Shown: positions 11,916-20,342, numbered from the stretch's first letter. The stretch: DNA of 64,000 bases from Candidatus Amarobacillus elongatus (GCA_016703545.1 JADJBX010000005.1:124001-188000), one strand, 5' to 3'. The notes: generated from the sequence alone by a model not told the origin. Translations and numbers: made by a program.

Positions 11916-12185
11916 ATGGCGACGTTCTGGTTCTGGGGCATTCGTAATCCGCTCCTGGCATTCTGCGCGCTCTCGATCGCATCGGGATTCGCGGAGGTGC
12001 TGGAGTGGTCGCCGGCGCTGGCGTTGGCGCTTCCCTGCGCGCTGATCGCCGAAGCCGCGGATTGGCTGGGCGGCCGCGCGGCGGACCGGGCCGAGGAGCG
12101 TGCGCGCGCGGAGGCGGCGGCGCGAAGCAAGCTGGTGCCGTTCACGCCGTACCTCGACGAACAGCGGCGGCGGAACGCGGCCTAG
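11916..12185 (+). CDS. Small two-helix membrane protein
   Basis: An 89-residue protein opening MATFWFWGIRNPLLAFC. Two hydrophobic helices (about residues 8-22 and 28-44) are followed by a charged Ala/Arg/Glu helix and a basic tail. No family recognised. Its TAG overlaps the stop of the glycine-zipper gene on the other strand: the palindrome CTAG (12182-12185) terminates both. No ribosome site is seen, so the start is provisional. Confidence 0.55.
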   Translation: MATFWFWGIRNPLLAFCALSIASGFAEVLEWSPALALALPCALIAEAADWLGGRAADRAEERARAEAAARSKLVPFTPYLDEQRRRNAA

Positions 12186-12316
12186 CGTTTGGTTTGGAAG
12201 ACCGCGCCGATGGCGGCGCCCATGGCCGTTCCGATGGCCACGCCGATCGCGACGTTGCCGGTGACGGTGCCAATAACGGCGCCCACGCCCGCACCCAACG
12301 CCATTCCCACGCCCAT
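12182..12316 (-). CDS. Small glycine-zipper protein
   Basis: A 44-residue protein made almost entirely of GxxxG repeats (GMALGAGVGAVIG, GVAIGTAMGAAIG), i.e. a glycine-zipper membrane segment ending FQTKR. Such peptides insert into membranes as helix pairs; some belong to outer-membrane or bacteriocin-like families. The ATG at 12316 or a GTG two codons upstream may be the start. Convergent with, and sharing stop-codon bases with, the small membrane protein. Confidence 0.55.
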   Translation of the reverse strand: MGVGMALGAGVGAVIGTVTGNVAIGVAIGTAMGAAIGAVFQTKR

Positions 12317-12409
12317 GCTCACGTTCCCATGGCGGCTCCGGTGGGCGAAGTGCCCCTTCCACCGTAGCGCCGGACGGATCGCGCGTGCGCCCCGCACCGG
12401 TGCATGCGT

Positions 12410-13078
12410 TCACGGGGCGGCGAGGCCGACGCGCGGACATTCCGGCGCGAGCGGACACCGTTCGCACGCAGGACGGCGGGCGATGCAGGTGCGGCGGCCG
12501 TGTTTGATGAGCAGCATGTGGAAACGGTAGTAGGCGGCCGGGTCGACGAGCGCCTCCAGGGCATCGTGGGCACGCGCGGCGTCGAGCCGCTCGGGGATGA
12601 GGGCGAGCCGGCGGGAGACGCGCTGGACGTGGGTATCGACGGGCATGGCGGGCAGCCCGAGCGCGAAGAGCAGGACGCAGGCCGCCGTCTTCGGGCCGAC
12701 GCCGGGGAGAGCGCGCAGCCACGCGCGGGCGTCCTCGAGGGGCATGTCGCGAAGGAATTCGAGATCCCAGCCCGGTGAGCGTTCTTCGACCGCGCGCAGG
12801 ATTGCCTGGATGCGGGGGGCCTTTTGCGCGGCGAGTCCGCCCGGCTGGATGGTCGCGACGACCTCATCGGGCGGTGCTTCGGCGATGGCGGCCCAGGTGG
12901 GGTAGCGCCGGAGCAGCTGGGTGAACGCCCGCCCGGAGTTGGTATCGGCGGTGTTCTGGGAGAGCACGGTGAGCACGAGCTCGGCGACGGCGTCGCCGTG
13001 CGGGGTCCAGGTGGGCTCGCCGTAGAGGGCGCCCAGCCGCCGCATGATCTCGCCCGGCGCGAGCGGCGGCGGCATCAC
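12410..13078 (-). CDS. nth: Endonuclease III
   Basis: A bifunctional DNA glycosylase/AP lyase that removes oxidised pyrimidines. The helix-hairpin-helix LPGVGPKTA carries the catalytic lysine (K130), the catalytic aspartate is D148 in VDTH, and the C-terminal 4Fe-4S loop has cysteines 198, 205, 208 and 214 with the canonical C-x6-C-x2-C-x5-C spacing. Length 222 is typical. The start overlaps the stop of the flavoprotein upstream (GTGATG around 13073-13078), so the two are translationally coupled; GTG 13078 or ATG 13075 is the start. Confidence 0.94.
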   Translation of the reverse strand: MMPPPLAPGEIMRRLGALYGEPTWTPHGDAVAELVLTVLSQNTADTNSGRAFTQLLRRYPTWAAIAEAPPDEVVATIQPGGLAAQKAPRIQAILRAVEERSPGWDLEFLRDMPLEDARAWLRALPGVGPKTAACVLLFALGLPAMPVDTHVQRVSRRLALIPERLDAARAHDALEALVDPAAYYRFHMLLIKHGRRTCIARRPACERCPLAPECPRVGLAAP

Positions 13079-14226
13079 GCGCGGAGCATGCGGCGGGCGA
13101 TGGCGGGGAGGAGGGGGACGCGGGCGGCCTCGCGTTCGTAGGTGGATTCGCCGCGTTGAACGGCGAAGAAGGCATCCCAGAGGAACGTGGTGTGGCCGCT
13201 GGCGAACATCCAGGGGCGCGGCGCGCGGCGGAGCATGCCGTAGAACATGAAGCCGATGAGCCGGGCGGCGCGCAGCTCGGGCATGATCTCGCGGTCGACG
13301 TCCTGCTGGTAGCGCTCGAGGGCGCCATCGCCACCGAGGGCGCGCAGGACGTTGCGGGCGGCAAGGCGGCCGGACTGCACGGCGTAGGCGATGCCCTCCT
13401 CGGTGAATTCATCGGCGAGGCCGGCGGAGTCGCCGGCGAGCAGCGCGCGCCCGGCGGCGATGGATTCCGAGCCGCGCCGGAAACGGATCTTGTGGCCACG
13501 GGCGATGTCGACCTCGGCGTCGCCAAGGCCGAGTCGGGCGGTGTAGGCGCGGACCCGCTCCTTCATCTGCCCCGCCTGGTCCGGAGGGAGGACGATGCCG
13601 AAGGAGAGCACGTTCGCCTTCGGAAAGAGCCAGGCGTAGCCCCACGGGTTGTAGCCAAGGTCGATGAGGGAACGGGAACGGTAGCGGCGGAGCGCGGCGG
13701 GCGGGGCCTTGACTTCGACCTCCCAGGCGGCGCATTCGGCAATGTCCGCCCCGAGGCCGGCCATGCGGCCGACGGGGGAGTGCGCGCCATCGGCGCAGAT
13801 GGCGAAGTCGGCCTCGGCGACGAATCCGCCCTCGGCCTCGATGCGGACGCCTTCGCCACCAGTGAAGGCGCGCACGGTGGTCCCGGGGCGGAAGACAGCG
13901 CCGGCACGTTCGGCATGGGAGAGCAGGAGGTGGTCGAAGCGGTCACGCATGACCATGTGCGCGAAGGGCTGGCCCGAGTCCTTCACGAAGCGGTGACGGC
14001 CGCGCAGGGAGACATCGAGGAGGTGGACGGAATCCTCGACGACGGAGTCAATGGGGAAGGGAAGGAGGCGCTCGGTACGAAGGGGGATACCGCCTCCGCA
14101 GGCCTTGTAGCGGGGGAAGGTGGCACGATCGACGACGAGAACGCGGGCGCCCGCGGCCGCGAGCTCACGGGCGGCGGTGCTGCCGGCGGGGCCGGCGCCT
14201 ACAACGAGGGCATCGAAACGAGCCAT
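13075..14226 (-). CDS. Geranylgeranyl reductase family FAD protein
   Basis: A 383-residue flavoprotein with an N-terminal FAD-binding GAGPAGSTAA (residues ~10-20), the family signature FPRYKACGGG near 37-46, and the second FAD motif LLAGDSAGLADEFTEEGI. Relatives reduce isoprenoid double bonds of chlorophyll, menaquinone or lipid side chains; in non-phototrophs the substrate is often unknown. No ribosome site; TACCAT lies six bases before the ATG, so it may be leaderless. Couples to nth downstream. Confidence 0.88.
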   Translation of the reverse strand: MARFDALVVGAGPAGSTAARELAAAGARVLVVDRATFPRYKACGGGIPLRTERLLPFPIDSVVEDSVHLLDVSLRGRHRFVKDSGQPFAHMVMRDRFDHLLLSHAERAGAVFRPGTTVRAFTGGEGVRIEAEGGFVAEADFAICADGAHSPVGRMAGLGADIAECAAWEVEVKAPPAALRRYRSRSLIDLGYNPWGYAWLFPKANVLSFGIVLPPDQAGQMKERVRAYTARLGLGDAEVDIARGHKIRFRRGSESIAAGRALLAGDSAGLADEFTEEGIAYAVQSGRLAARNVLRALGGDGALERYQQDVDREIMPELRAARLIGFMFYGMLRRAPRPWMFASGHTTFLWDAFFAVQRGESTYEREAARVPLLPAIARRMLRA

Positions 14227-14232
14227 GCGGCG

Positions 14233-14238
14233 ATGGTA
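14233..14238 (-). promoter_or_regulatory. -10 hexamer TACCAT, leaderless arrangement
   Basis: Minus-strand TACCAT ends six bases before the ATG at 14226 of the geranylgeranyl-reductase-like gene, which lacks a Shine-Dalgarno sequence. Confidence 0.4.
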
Positions 14239-14275
14239 TCGCCGGCCAGCGTTGCAAGCAGTGAGCGCACCGGGC

Positions 14276-14392
14276 CTAGTGGCGGATGAAGCCCACGATC
14301 GCGGTCAGGATGACGGCCCAGGTCGCCAGCCCACCGGCGAGGCCGAAGGTGAGTGCGCGGGGACCAGCGAGACGATCTTCCATGCTTTCCAT
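14276..14392 (-). CDS. Single-helix small membrane protein
   Basis: A 38-residue reading frame: a short acidic N-terminus (MESMEDR), then one hydrophobic helix (LTFGLAGGLATWAVILTAI) and a tiny tail GFIRH. It sits alone between the flavoprotein and mutY. No family recognised and no strong ribosome site; a second Met three codons in (14383) is an alternative start. Confidence 0.45.
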   Translation of the reverse strand: MESMEDRLAGPRALTFGLAGGLATWAVILTAIVGFIRH

Positions 14393-14518
14393 GTCATCCA
14401 GCCTGACAGGTGGAGCGGGGGGTTCCAATGAGGGAAAGCGCGGATGAATGGTGGATGTTATGGGGCAACGGGAAGAGATGAGAGAAAAGAGAAGCGAGAA
14501 ACGGGGACGGAGCCTGCG

Positions 14519-15388
14519 ATGAGTGCGGTGGCGGACGGTTTGGCGGGGTTGGGGGCGTGGTATGCGGAGCGGGGGCGGCATGCGCTGCCGTGGCGGCGCA
14601 CGCGCGACGCGTGGGCGGTGTTTGTCTCCGAGGTGATGCTGCAGCAGACGCAGGTGGACCGGGTGAGGCCGTACTGGGAACGGTGGATGGCGCGGTGGCC
14701 CACGGTGGCGGAGCTGGCGGCGGCGCCCGCGGCGGAGGCGATCCGGGAGTGGGCGGGGCTGGGGTACAACAGCCGCGCGCTGCATCTGCACCGGGCGGCG
14801 CAGGCCGTCGTCGAGCGGCACGGGGGACGGTTCCCGGTGGAGGAGCGCGCGATCCGGACGCTGCCGGGTGCGGGGGAGTACACGGCGGCGGCGGTGGCCT
14901 GCTTCGCGGGCGGCGCGAGAACGATCGTGGCGGATACGAACATTGCGCGGGTGCTGGCGCGGGCGGCGCTGGGGGTGGCGAGCCAGCGCGAAGCGTCCGC
15001 GGCGGCGGTGCGCGCCGCGGGCGAGGCGCTGCTCCCGCACGAGGGTGCGCGCGATCACAACCTCGCGCTCATGGACCTGGGGGCGATCGTGTGCACGCCC
15101 AGGGCGCCGGAGTGCGATGGCTGCCCGCTCGTGGCCGCCTGTGCGTGGCGGGCGGCGGGGTATCCCGCCGCGGTGATGGCGCCAAAGACCGCAGCGCGGT
15201 TCGAAACAACGGCACGGTTCGCGCGGGGGCGGATCATCGATGCGCTGCGCGCGGGGCCGCGGCCGGAGCACGAGCTCCGCGAGAGCCTGCCGGCCGCGCA
15301 CGCGGTGAAGCTGCATGACTACCTTGCGGCGCTGGCGAAGGAGGGGCTGGTGGTGCGGGCCGGCGACGGTTGGGCACTGCCCCACTAA
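14519..15388 (+). CDS. mutY: A/G-specific adenine glycosylase, short form
   Basis: MutY removes adenine opposite 8-oxoguanine. The 289-residue protein has the catalytic Glu (E38) in VSEVMLQQTQV, the helix-hairpin-helix LPGAGEYTAAA, the catalytic Asp near 138 in VADTN, and the 4Fe-4S loop C-x6-C-x2-C-x5-C (CTPRAPECDGCPLVAAC). After the cluster only ~75 residues follow, resembling a small winged helix rather than the NUDIX-like 8-oxoG-recognition domain of classic MutY. GGAG precedes the ATG. A purine tract lies upstream. Confidence 0.88.
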   Translation: MSAVADGLAGLGAWYAERGRHALPWRRTRDAWAVFVSEVMLQQTQVDRVRPYWERWMARWPTVAELAAAPAAEAIREWAGLGYNSRALHLHRAAQAVVERHGGRFPVEERAIRTLPGAGEYTAAAVACFAGGARTIVADTNIARVLARAALGVASQREASAAAVRAAGEALLPHEGARDHNLALMDLGAIVCTPRAPECDGCPLVAACAWRAAGYPAAVMAPKTAARFETTARFARGRIIDALRAGPRPEHELRESLPAAHAVKLHDYLAALAKEGLVVRAGDGWALPH

Positions 15389-15408
15389 GCGAATGCGGCG
15401 AACGCGAA

Positions 15409-15433
15409 ACGGCCCGGCGAAACGCCGGGCCGT
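15409..15433. terminator. Bidirectional hairpin
   Basis: An 11-bp perfect stem (ACGGCCCGGCG, 15409-15419, with 15423-15433) and AAA loop separates convergent mutY and sulfurtransferase genes. Confidence 0.7.
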
Positions 15434-15454
15434 CGTTGCGGTCGCGCGCGCGGG

Positions 15455-16317
15455 CTACTTCTCGACGGGGACGCCGACGGAGTTGCCCCATTCGGTCCAA
15501 CTGCCGTCGTAGTTGCGGACGTGGTCGTAGCCGAGGAGGTAGGTGAGGACGAACCAGGTGTGGCTGGAGCGCTCGCCGATGCGGCAATAGGCGATGACGT
15601 TGTCGCCGGGCTTCAGCCCCTGCTCCTGCTCATAGATGGCACGGAGGTCGGCGGCGGTCTTGAAGGTGCCATCCTCGGGGTTGGCGCGCGCGCCCAGGGG
15701 ACGCTCTTCGCGCCGGGGATGTGGCCGCCGCGGAGCACGCCCTCCTGCGGGTACTCCGGCATGTGCGTCCGTTCGCCGCTGTACTCGGCGGGGCTGCGGA
15801 CATCGACGAGCGGCAGGCCGGCCGCCTGGTGCTTCAGCACCTCTTCCTTAAAGGCGCGAATGCGGGTGTCGTCTCGGGCGGGGGCGTCGTAGGAGGTCGC
15901 GGGGTACGAGGGGATTTCGCGGGTGAGTTCGCGGCCCTCCTGCTCCCACTTGAGGCGGCCGCCGTCCATCACCTTCGCGTTGGTGTGGCCAAAAAGCTGG
16001 AACACCCAGAAGGCGTACGTCGCCCACCAGTTGCTCTTGTCGCCGTAGAAGACGACGGTCGTGTCGCGAGAGACGCCGATGCGGGACATGAGGGCGTCGA
16101 ACCCGGCCTTGTCCAGGTAGTCACGGCGGACCGGGTCATTGAGGTCGGCGGCCCAATCGACCTGCACGGCACCGGGGATGTGGCCGGACGGGTAGAGGAG
16201 CTGGTCTTCGTTCGACTCGATGATGCGAACGGCGGGGTCGTCGAGATGCTGGGCGACCCAGCTGGTATCGACGAGGACATCGGGGCGGGCGTACCCGCGC
16301 TCCGGGATTCCGGACAT
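15455..16317 (-). CDS. Thiosulfate sulfurtransferase (two rhodanese domains), frameshifted
   Basis: A ~287-residue tandem rhodanese of the CysA/SseA type that moves sulfane sulfur from thiosulfate to cyanide or thiols. The N-terminal domain includes VVFYGDKSNWWATYAFW; the active C-terminal domain has the catalytic Cys in AYCRIGERSSHTW and ends SWTEWGNSVGVPVEK. The frame breaks near 15690 in a GCGCGCGC/GGG run after GAKSVPW; the last third is in another frame. ATG 16317 has AAGGAG at good spacing. Short open reading past the break is an artefact. Confidence 0.87.
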
Positions 16318-16412
16318 GGCGTGTTCTCCTTCGGGTGAACGTGAGGACAGCGTACGAGAGGCCCCCGACAAAGTCGAGCGACGTAGTCAACAATACGGGG
16401 CGGCCCTTCGTT

Positions 16413-17255
16413 CTATTCGAAGAAGGTGGCGGCCGTCTCCGGGACGTCGGCGGTGGGGCGAGCCTGGAAGAAGCGCTCTTCGCCGTAGAACCGCTCGATA
16501 AGGTCCGGGGGGATGCGCGCGAAGGCGCTGTTCTCGCCGAACTGGCTGCGGTGCATGCCGGCGGCGGCGCGTTTCACGGTGGCGAAGGCGCGGACGTCGT
16601 GGCGGACGTGGACGGGGGCATCGGGCTCGGCCATGGCCTTCATGAACCGCTCCCGGCGCTCGGGGTCGAGCGGTTCGGGGAGTTCGTTGCGCCGTTCGAG
16701 TTCGAGGAAGATGCCGGCGAAGCGCTTCATGCCGCTGGCGCCCCAGTACAACCGCTGCGGCGCCCACGGCTCGCCCGTTTCGGGGAAGGCGGCGGGGTCG
16801 GAGGCGGCATCGAAGGCGGTGAGCATGTGGCGGTGGACGGCGATGTGGTCCGGGTGGCCGTAGCCGCCGTTCGGGTCCCAGGTGAACACGAGGTCGGGGC
16901 GGACATCGCGGATGGCGTGGACGAGGTGTCCGACGACGGCCTCGGCGGGGGCCTGGTGGAGGCAGCGCGGATCCTCGTTCTCCTTCGTCCCGGCCATGCC
17001 GCTGTCGCGGAAGGGGAGGAAGCGGACGTCGCGCAGGCCGAGCTGGGCCATGGAGGCGCGCAGTTCGAGTTCGCGGGTGTACCAGAGGGTTTCGGGCGTG
17101 GAGAGCGTGGGGTCGGAGATTTCGCCGACTTCGCCGCGGGTGGCGCAGACGAGCGTGACGCGCACGCCCTGCTCAATGAAATGCGCGAGGGTGCCGGTGA
17201 CCTGCCCCTCGTCGTCGGGGTGGCCGTAGGCGGCGAGAACCGAGGTGATCTTCAT
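16413..17255 (-). CDS. PIG-L family deacetylase (MshB/Mca-like)
   Basis: A 280-residue zinc amidohydrolase. The metal motif is GHPDDE (residues 11-16), with the second histidine set in GYGHPDHIAVHR. The family deacetylates N-acetylglucosaminyl substrates or cleaves mycothiol/bacillithiol conjugates; the long form with a C-terminal helical region resembles the mycothiol-conjugate amidase group. No Shine-Dalgarno; TACGAT lies eight bases before the ATG. Which low-molecular-weight thiol this organism uses is not shown. Confidence 0.87.
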   Translation of the reverse strand: MKITSVLAAYGHPDDEGQVTGTLAHFIEQGVRVTLVCATRGEVGEISDPTLSTPETLWYTRELELRASMAQLGLRDVRFLPFRDSGMAGTKENEDPRCLHQAPAEAVVGHLVHAIRDVRPDLVFTWDPNGGYGHPDHIAVHRHMLTAFDAASDPAAFPETGEPWAPQRLYWGASGMKRFAGIFLELERRNELPEPLDPERRERFMKAMAEPDAPVHVRHDVRAFATVKRAAAGMHRSQFGENSAFARIPPDLIERFYGEERFFQARPTADVPETAATFFE

Positions 17256-17263
17256 GGCAACGA

Positions 17264-17269
17264 ATCGTA
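17264..17269 (-). promoter_or_regulatory. -10 hexamer TACGAT, leaderless arrangement
   Basis: Minus-strand TACGAT ends eight bases before the ATG at 17255 of the PIG-L gene, with no ribosome site between. Confidence 0.4.
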
Positions 17270-17300
17270 GGGCATCCCGCGCGGAGGGGCGTGGGCGGCC

Positions 17301-18091
17301 CTATTCGCCCTTGAACACGGGCTGGCGTTTCTCGGCGAAGGCGCGGGGGCCTTCCTTCGCGTCCTCGGTAAGGCCGATGATCCAGCGCATGGAGCCGGCA
17401 AGGCGCATGGCGTCGTCGTGGGGGAGGTTCTCCTGGCGGCGGATGAGTTCGCGCATGGCCCGCACGGCGAGGGGGGCGTTGCCGGCGATGCGCGCGGCCA
17501 TGGCACGGGCGGCGGGGAGGAGGGCGTCGGGGGCGAACAGCCGACTGACGATGCCGCGTTCGAGGGCGGCGCGGGCATCGATGCGCTCGCCGGTGAGGAG
17601 CATGTCGTTGGCGAGCGCGCGCGGGATGGAGCGCGGCAGGCGGACGGGGCCGCCGCCGCCGGGGAAGAAGCCGAGGGTGATCTCGGGGAGGCCGAAGGTG
17701 GCCGCTTCGGAGGCGACGAGGATGTCGCAGGTGAGGGCGATTTCGAACCCGCCGCCAAGGCAGTGGCCGTTGATCGCGGCGATCACGGGCTTGCGCGGGT
17801 CGAAATCGTAGACGCCCTCGGGTCCTCGGTGCGAAAGAGCGGGGCGATGGGTGAGCCGGCGGCATCGGAGCGGACGCGGGCCTTGAGATCGGCGCCGGCG
17901 CAGAAGGCGCGGCCGTTGCCGGTAAGGATGGCGACGCGGATGTCGTCGCGGCGGCGCACTTCGCGGTAGGCGGCGATCAGGCCGGCGGCAAGTTCGCCAT
18001 TGATGGCGTTGAGCGCCTCGGGGCGGTTCAGGGTGATGGTGGCGACGCCTTCGGCGACATCGAAGAGGACGGCGGCGGGCTCCGTAGACAT
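17301..18091 (-). CDS. Enoyl-CoA hydratase/isomerase, second copy, frameshifted
   Basis: A ~262-residue crotonase-fold protein that hydrates or isomerises enoyl-CoA. The first oxyanion-hole segment is RAFCAGADLKAR; the second is NGHCLGGGFEIALTCD. One C (minus strand) is lost from the run near 17820, so the frame changes between FRTEDP and EGVYDFDP. The last ~50 residues are nearly identical to those of the neighbouring copy, ending AEKRQPVFKGE, so it is a tandem duplicate. ATG 18091 has a GGGAGG ribosome site. Confidence 0.88.
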
Positions 18092-18156
18092 GGGGCACCT
18101 CCCGGGGAAGTGCGCGCACTGTAGCGCCCTTCACCACCCCGGGGGAGCCGCCGAGG

Positions 18157-18951
18157 CTATTCGCCCTTGAAGACGGGCTGGCGCTTCTCCGCGAAGGCGC
18201 GCGGACCTTCCTTCGCGTCGTCGGTGAGGCCGATGATCCAGCGCATGGTGCCGGCGAGGCGCATGGCGTCGTCGTGGGGCATGTCGCCCTGGCGGCGGAC
18301 CAGTTCGCGCATGGAGCGGACGGCGAGCGGCGCGTAGCCCGCGATCTTGCCGGCGATGGTGCGGGCGGTCTCGGCGAGGGCATCGGCGGGGACGACGCGG
18401 CTGACGATGCCGAAGGCGAGGGCGGTCCTGGCATCGATGCGTTCACCGGTGAGGAGCATGTCGTTCGCCATGACGCGGGGGATGGAGCGAGGGAGCCGCA
18501 CGGGGGCGCCCGCGAGGGGGAAGAAGCCGAGGGTGATTTCGGGGAGCCCGAACTGGGCAGCCTCGGAGGCGATGAGGATGTCGCAGGTGAGGGCGATTTC
18601 GAAGCCGCCGCCAAGGCAGAAGCCGTTGACGGCGCCGATGAGCGGCTTGCGAAGGTCGAAGTCGGCGAAGCCCGCGGCTTCGGCGGTGGAGAAGAGGGCG
18701 CCAATGCCCCCGGCGGCGGCGGGCCCACCCGCGCGCGAACGGAGGTCGGCGCCGGCGCAGAAGGCGCGGCCCGCACCGGTGAGGATTGCCACGCGGATAT
18801 CGTCGCGGGAGCGGACCTCGCGGAGGGCATCCATCAGGCCAGCGGAGAGATCGCCGTTGATGGCGTTCATCTGGTCGGGGCGGTTGAGGGTGATGGTGGC
18901 GACGCCATCGGCCACTTCGAACAGGACGGCGGCGGGTTCGGGAGAAGACAT
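18157..18951 (-). CDS. Enoyl-CoA hydratase/isomerase, first copy
   Basis: A 264-residue intact crotonase-family protein with RAFCAGADLRSR and NGFCLGGGFEIALTCD forming the CoA-thioester oxyanion hole, and the C-terminal AFAEKRQPVFKGE. The acidic catalytic pair of classic hydratases is not evident at its usual place, so isomerase or another crotonase activity is possible. It is the first gene of a two-gene unit, divergent from the HxlR regulator across two palindromes that probably control both. Confidence 0.9.
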   Translation of the reverse strand: MSSPEPAAVLFEVADGVATITLNRPDQMNAINGDLSAGLMDALREVRSRDDIRVAILTGAGRAFCAGADLRSRAGGPAAAGGIGALFSTAEAAGFADFDLRKPLIGAVNGFCLGGGFEIALTCDILIASEAAQFGLPEITLGFFPLAGAPVRLPRSIPRVMANDMLLTGERIDARTALAFGIVSRVVPADALAETARTIAGKIAGYAPLAVRSMRELVRRQGDMPHDDAMRLAGTMRWIIGLTDDAKEGPRAFAEKRQPVFKGE

Positions 18952-18966
18952 GGAAACCTCGCGCGA

Positions 18967-19013
18967 GTTGCAGATTGCAACGGACTCTACGAGGGTGGAT
19001 TGCAGCGTGCAAC
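18967..19013. promoter_or_regulatory. Two palindromic operators between enoyl-CoA hydratase and hxlR
   Basis: GTTGCA-GAT-TGCAAC (18967-18981, perfect) and TTGCA-GCG-TGCAA within 18999-19013 are the same palindrome repeated, centres 32 bp apart (three helical turns), each followed by CGGAC. They lie in the 94-bp divergent region and are the likely binding sites of the HxlR protein encoded next to them. Confidence 0.65.
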
Positions 19014-19033
19014 GGACCGGCCGGGAATGGCGC

Positions 19034-19039
19034 TATGAT
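19034..19039 (+). promoter_or_regulatory. -10 hexamer TATGAT, leaderless arrangement
   Basis: TATGAT ends six bases before the hxlR-type ATG at 19046; no ribosome site is present. Confidence 0.45.
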
Positions 19040-19045
19040 GACCCC

Positions 19046-19492
19046 ATGCGTGGTGTGAGCCTGTCGTCCCTGAACTGCTCCATCGCCCGGACGCTGGACG
19101 TCGTGGGGGAACGGTGGACGCTGCTGATCCTGCGGGACGCCTTCAATGGAGTCCGGCGCTTCGAGGATTTCGCGGCGAGCCTGCCGGTGGCGCGGAACGT
19201 GCTCGCCGACCGGCTGGCGACGCTCGTGGAGCACGGCATTCTTCGGCGCGAGCAGTACGAAGAGCGGCCGCCGCGGTTCCAGTACCGGCTGACACCGAAG
19301 GGGTTCGAGCTCTACCCCGTGCTCATGGCGCTGCTGCAGTGGGGCGACAAGCACCTCGCGGGGGAGCAGGGGCCGCCGATTGATGTCCTGCACGGGCCAT
19401 GCGAAGCGCCGATCGCGACGCGCGTGGTGTGCACGAAGTGCGGCGAGCCGCTGACAGCGCGGGACGTCGCGCCGCGCCGTCACGTCCCCTAG
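19046..19492 (+). CDS. HxlR-family transcriptional regulator
   Basis: A 148-residue winged-helix regulator. The family hallmark, an N-terminal Cys in NCSIARTLDVVGERWTLLI, is present, with a DNA-recognition helix around RFEDFAASLPVARNVLADRL and the wing ILRREQYEERPPRFQYRLT. The C-terminus carries CTKCGEPLTARDV, a CxxC ending common in this subgroup. Divergent from two enoyl-CoA hydratases, it probably senses a related acyl compound and represses them and itself through the two palindromes upstream. Confidence 0.9.
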   Translation: MRGVSLSSLNCSIARTLDVVGERWTLLILRDAFNGVRRFEDFAASLPVARNVLADRLATLVEHGILRREQYEERPPRFQYRLTPKGFELYPVLMALLQWGDKHLAGEQGPPIDVLHGPCEAPIATRVVCTKCGEPLTARDVAPRRHVP

Positions 19493-19514
19493 GCGAAGGC
19501 ACCCCGCCCCGGGG

Positions 19515-20171
19515 CTAATCGCCGGGCGGGTGCGCGATGCGGAAGTGGCAGTAGGGCGAGCCCTCGACCTTCCACGCCTCACGCGTGACGGTGCGGCCGG
19601 GCTCCATCCGCTCGATGATCCGCCGTTCGACTTCGCAGATGGCAGGTTCCGCCCGGGCGAGGGTGAGGGCCGGGCAGTGGTGGATGCGGAGGGCGAGCTC
19701 TTCGTCCGTGGCTGATTCGACGCTCACGATGGCGCCGCGGCGGCTGGCGGATTCGGCGACGGCGTGGGCGCGCTCGACGCTGCTCAGGCCCGCGAAGTCG
19801 GTGGAGACTTCGCCCACGCGGTGTTCCATCCAGGTGTCGACCCAGCCCGCCAGCGCTTCGGGGTGGCTCTGCTGCAGGTAGCGGACGAGCGACCAGAGTT
19901 GAAGCGGGGAGTTGTCGGGGAAGTACGTATCTGCGGCGGCCGTCGCGAGGTAGACGCGGCGGTTCCGGCCGGGGCGGTTGTTGGCGTCGGCGCGGCTCTC
20001 GATCAGGCCCGCGGATTCGAGGACGCCGATGTGCTGGCGGACGCCGGTCTCGGTGAGAAAGAGGGAAGCGGCGAGCGCGGAGATATCGGCTTCGCCCGCG
20101 CCCTTCACGGCATGGAGAACTCGGAGCTGCATGGGAGTGGGGAGGAACGCAGCGTCCACGGGGAGATACAT
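19515..20171 (-). CDS. SufR-like winged-helix regulator with C-terminal cysteines
   Basis: A 218-residue regulator with an N-terminal ArsR/DeoR-type winged helix (LRVLHAVKGAGEADISALA, then TETGVRQHIGVLESAGLI) and a C-terminal sensor domain. Its three cysteines are spaced C-x12-C-x28-C (CPALTL...AICEVE...PYCHFRI), close to the pattern of iron-sulfur sensing SufR proteins. That suggests control of Fe-S assembly or oxidative response, but the target genes are not adjacent. TACAGT lies nine bases before the ATG at 20171; no ribosome site. Confidence 0.75.
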   Translation of the reverse strand: MYLPVDAAFLPTPMQLRVLHAVKGAGEADISALAASLFLTETGVRQHIGVLESAGLIESRADANNRPGRNRRVYLATAAADTYFPDNSPLQLWSLVRYLQQSHPEALAGWVDTWMEHRVGEVSTDFAGLSSVERAHAVAESASRRGAIVSVESATDEELALRIHHCPALTLARAEPAICEVERRIIERMEPGRTVTREAWKVEGSPYCHFRIAHPPGD

Positions 20172-20266
20172 GGCGAAATCACTGTACGTGACGATGGGAA
20201 CAGCCGGAGGCGGCAAAGGAAAGGCAATTACAAACGGCTGAACTTGCGCATTGGCAAGCGGGCAGG

Positions 20267-20342
20267 TGGCGCCCCCGGCAGGATTCGAACCTGCGACCTT
20301 CGGTACCGGAAACCGGCGCTCTATCCCCTGAGCTACGGGGGC
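20267..20342 (-). tRNA. tRNA-Arg (anticodon CCG)
   Basis: Minus-strand cloverleaf of 76 bases including an encoded CCA end (20267-20269). The acceptor stem GCCCCCG pairs with 20271-20277, the T-loop is TTCGAAT, and the anticodon loop TTCCGGT gives CCG, reading the arginine codon CGG, a common codon in this GC-rich sequence. One C-A mismatch closes the anticodon stem. Confidence 0.93.
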
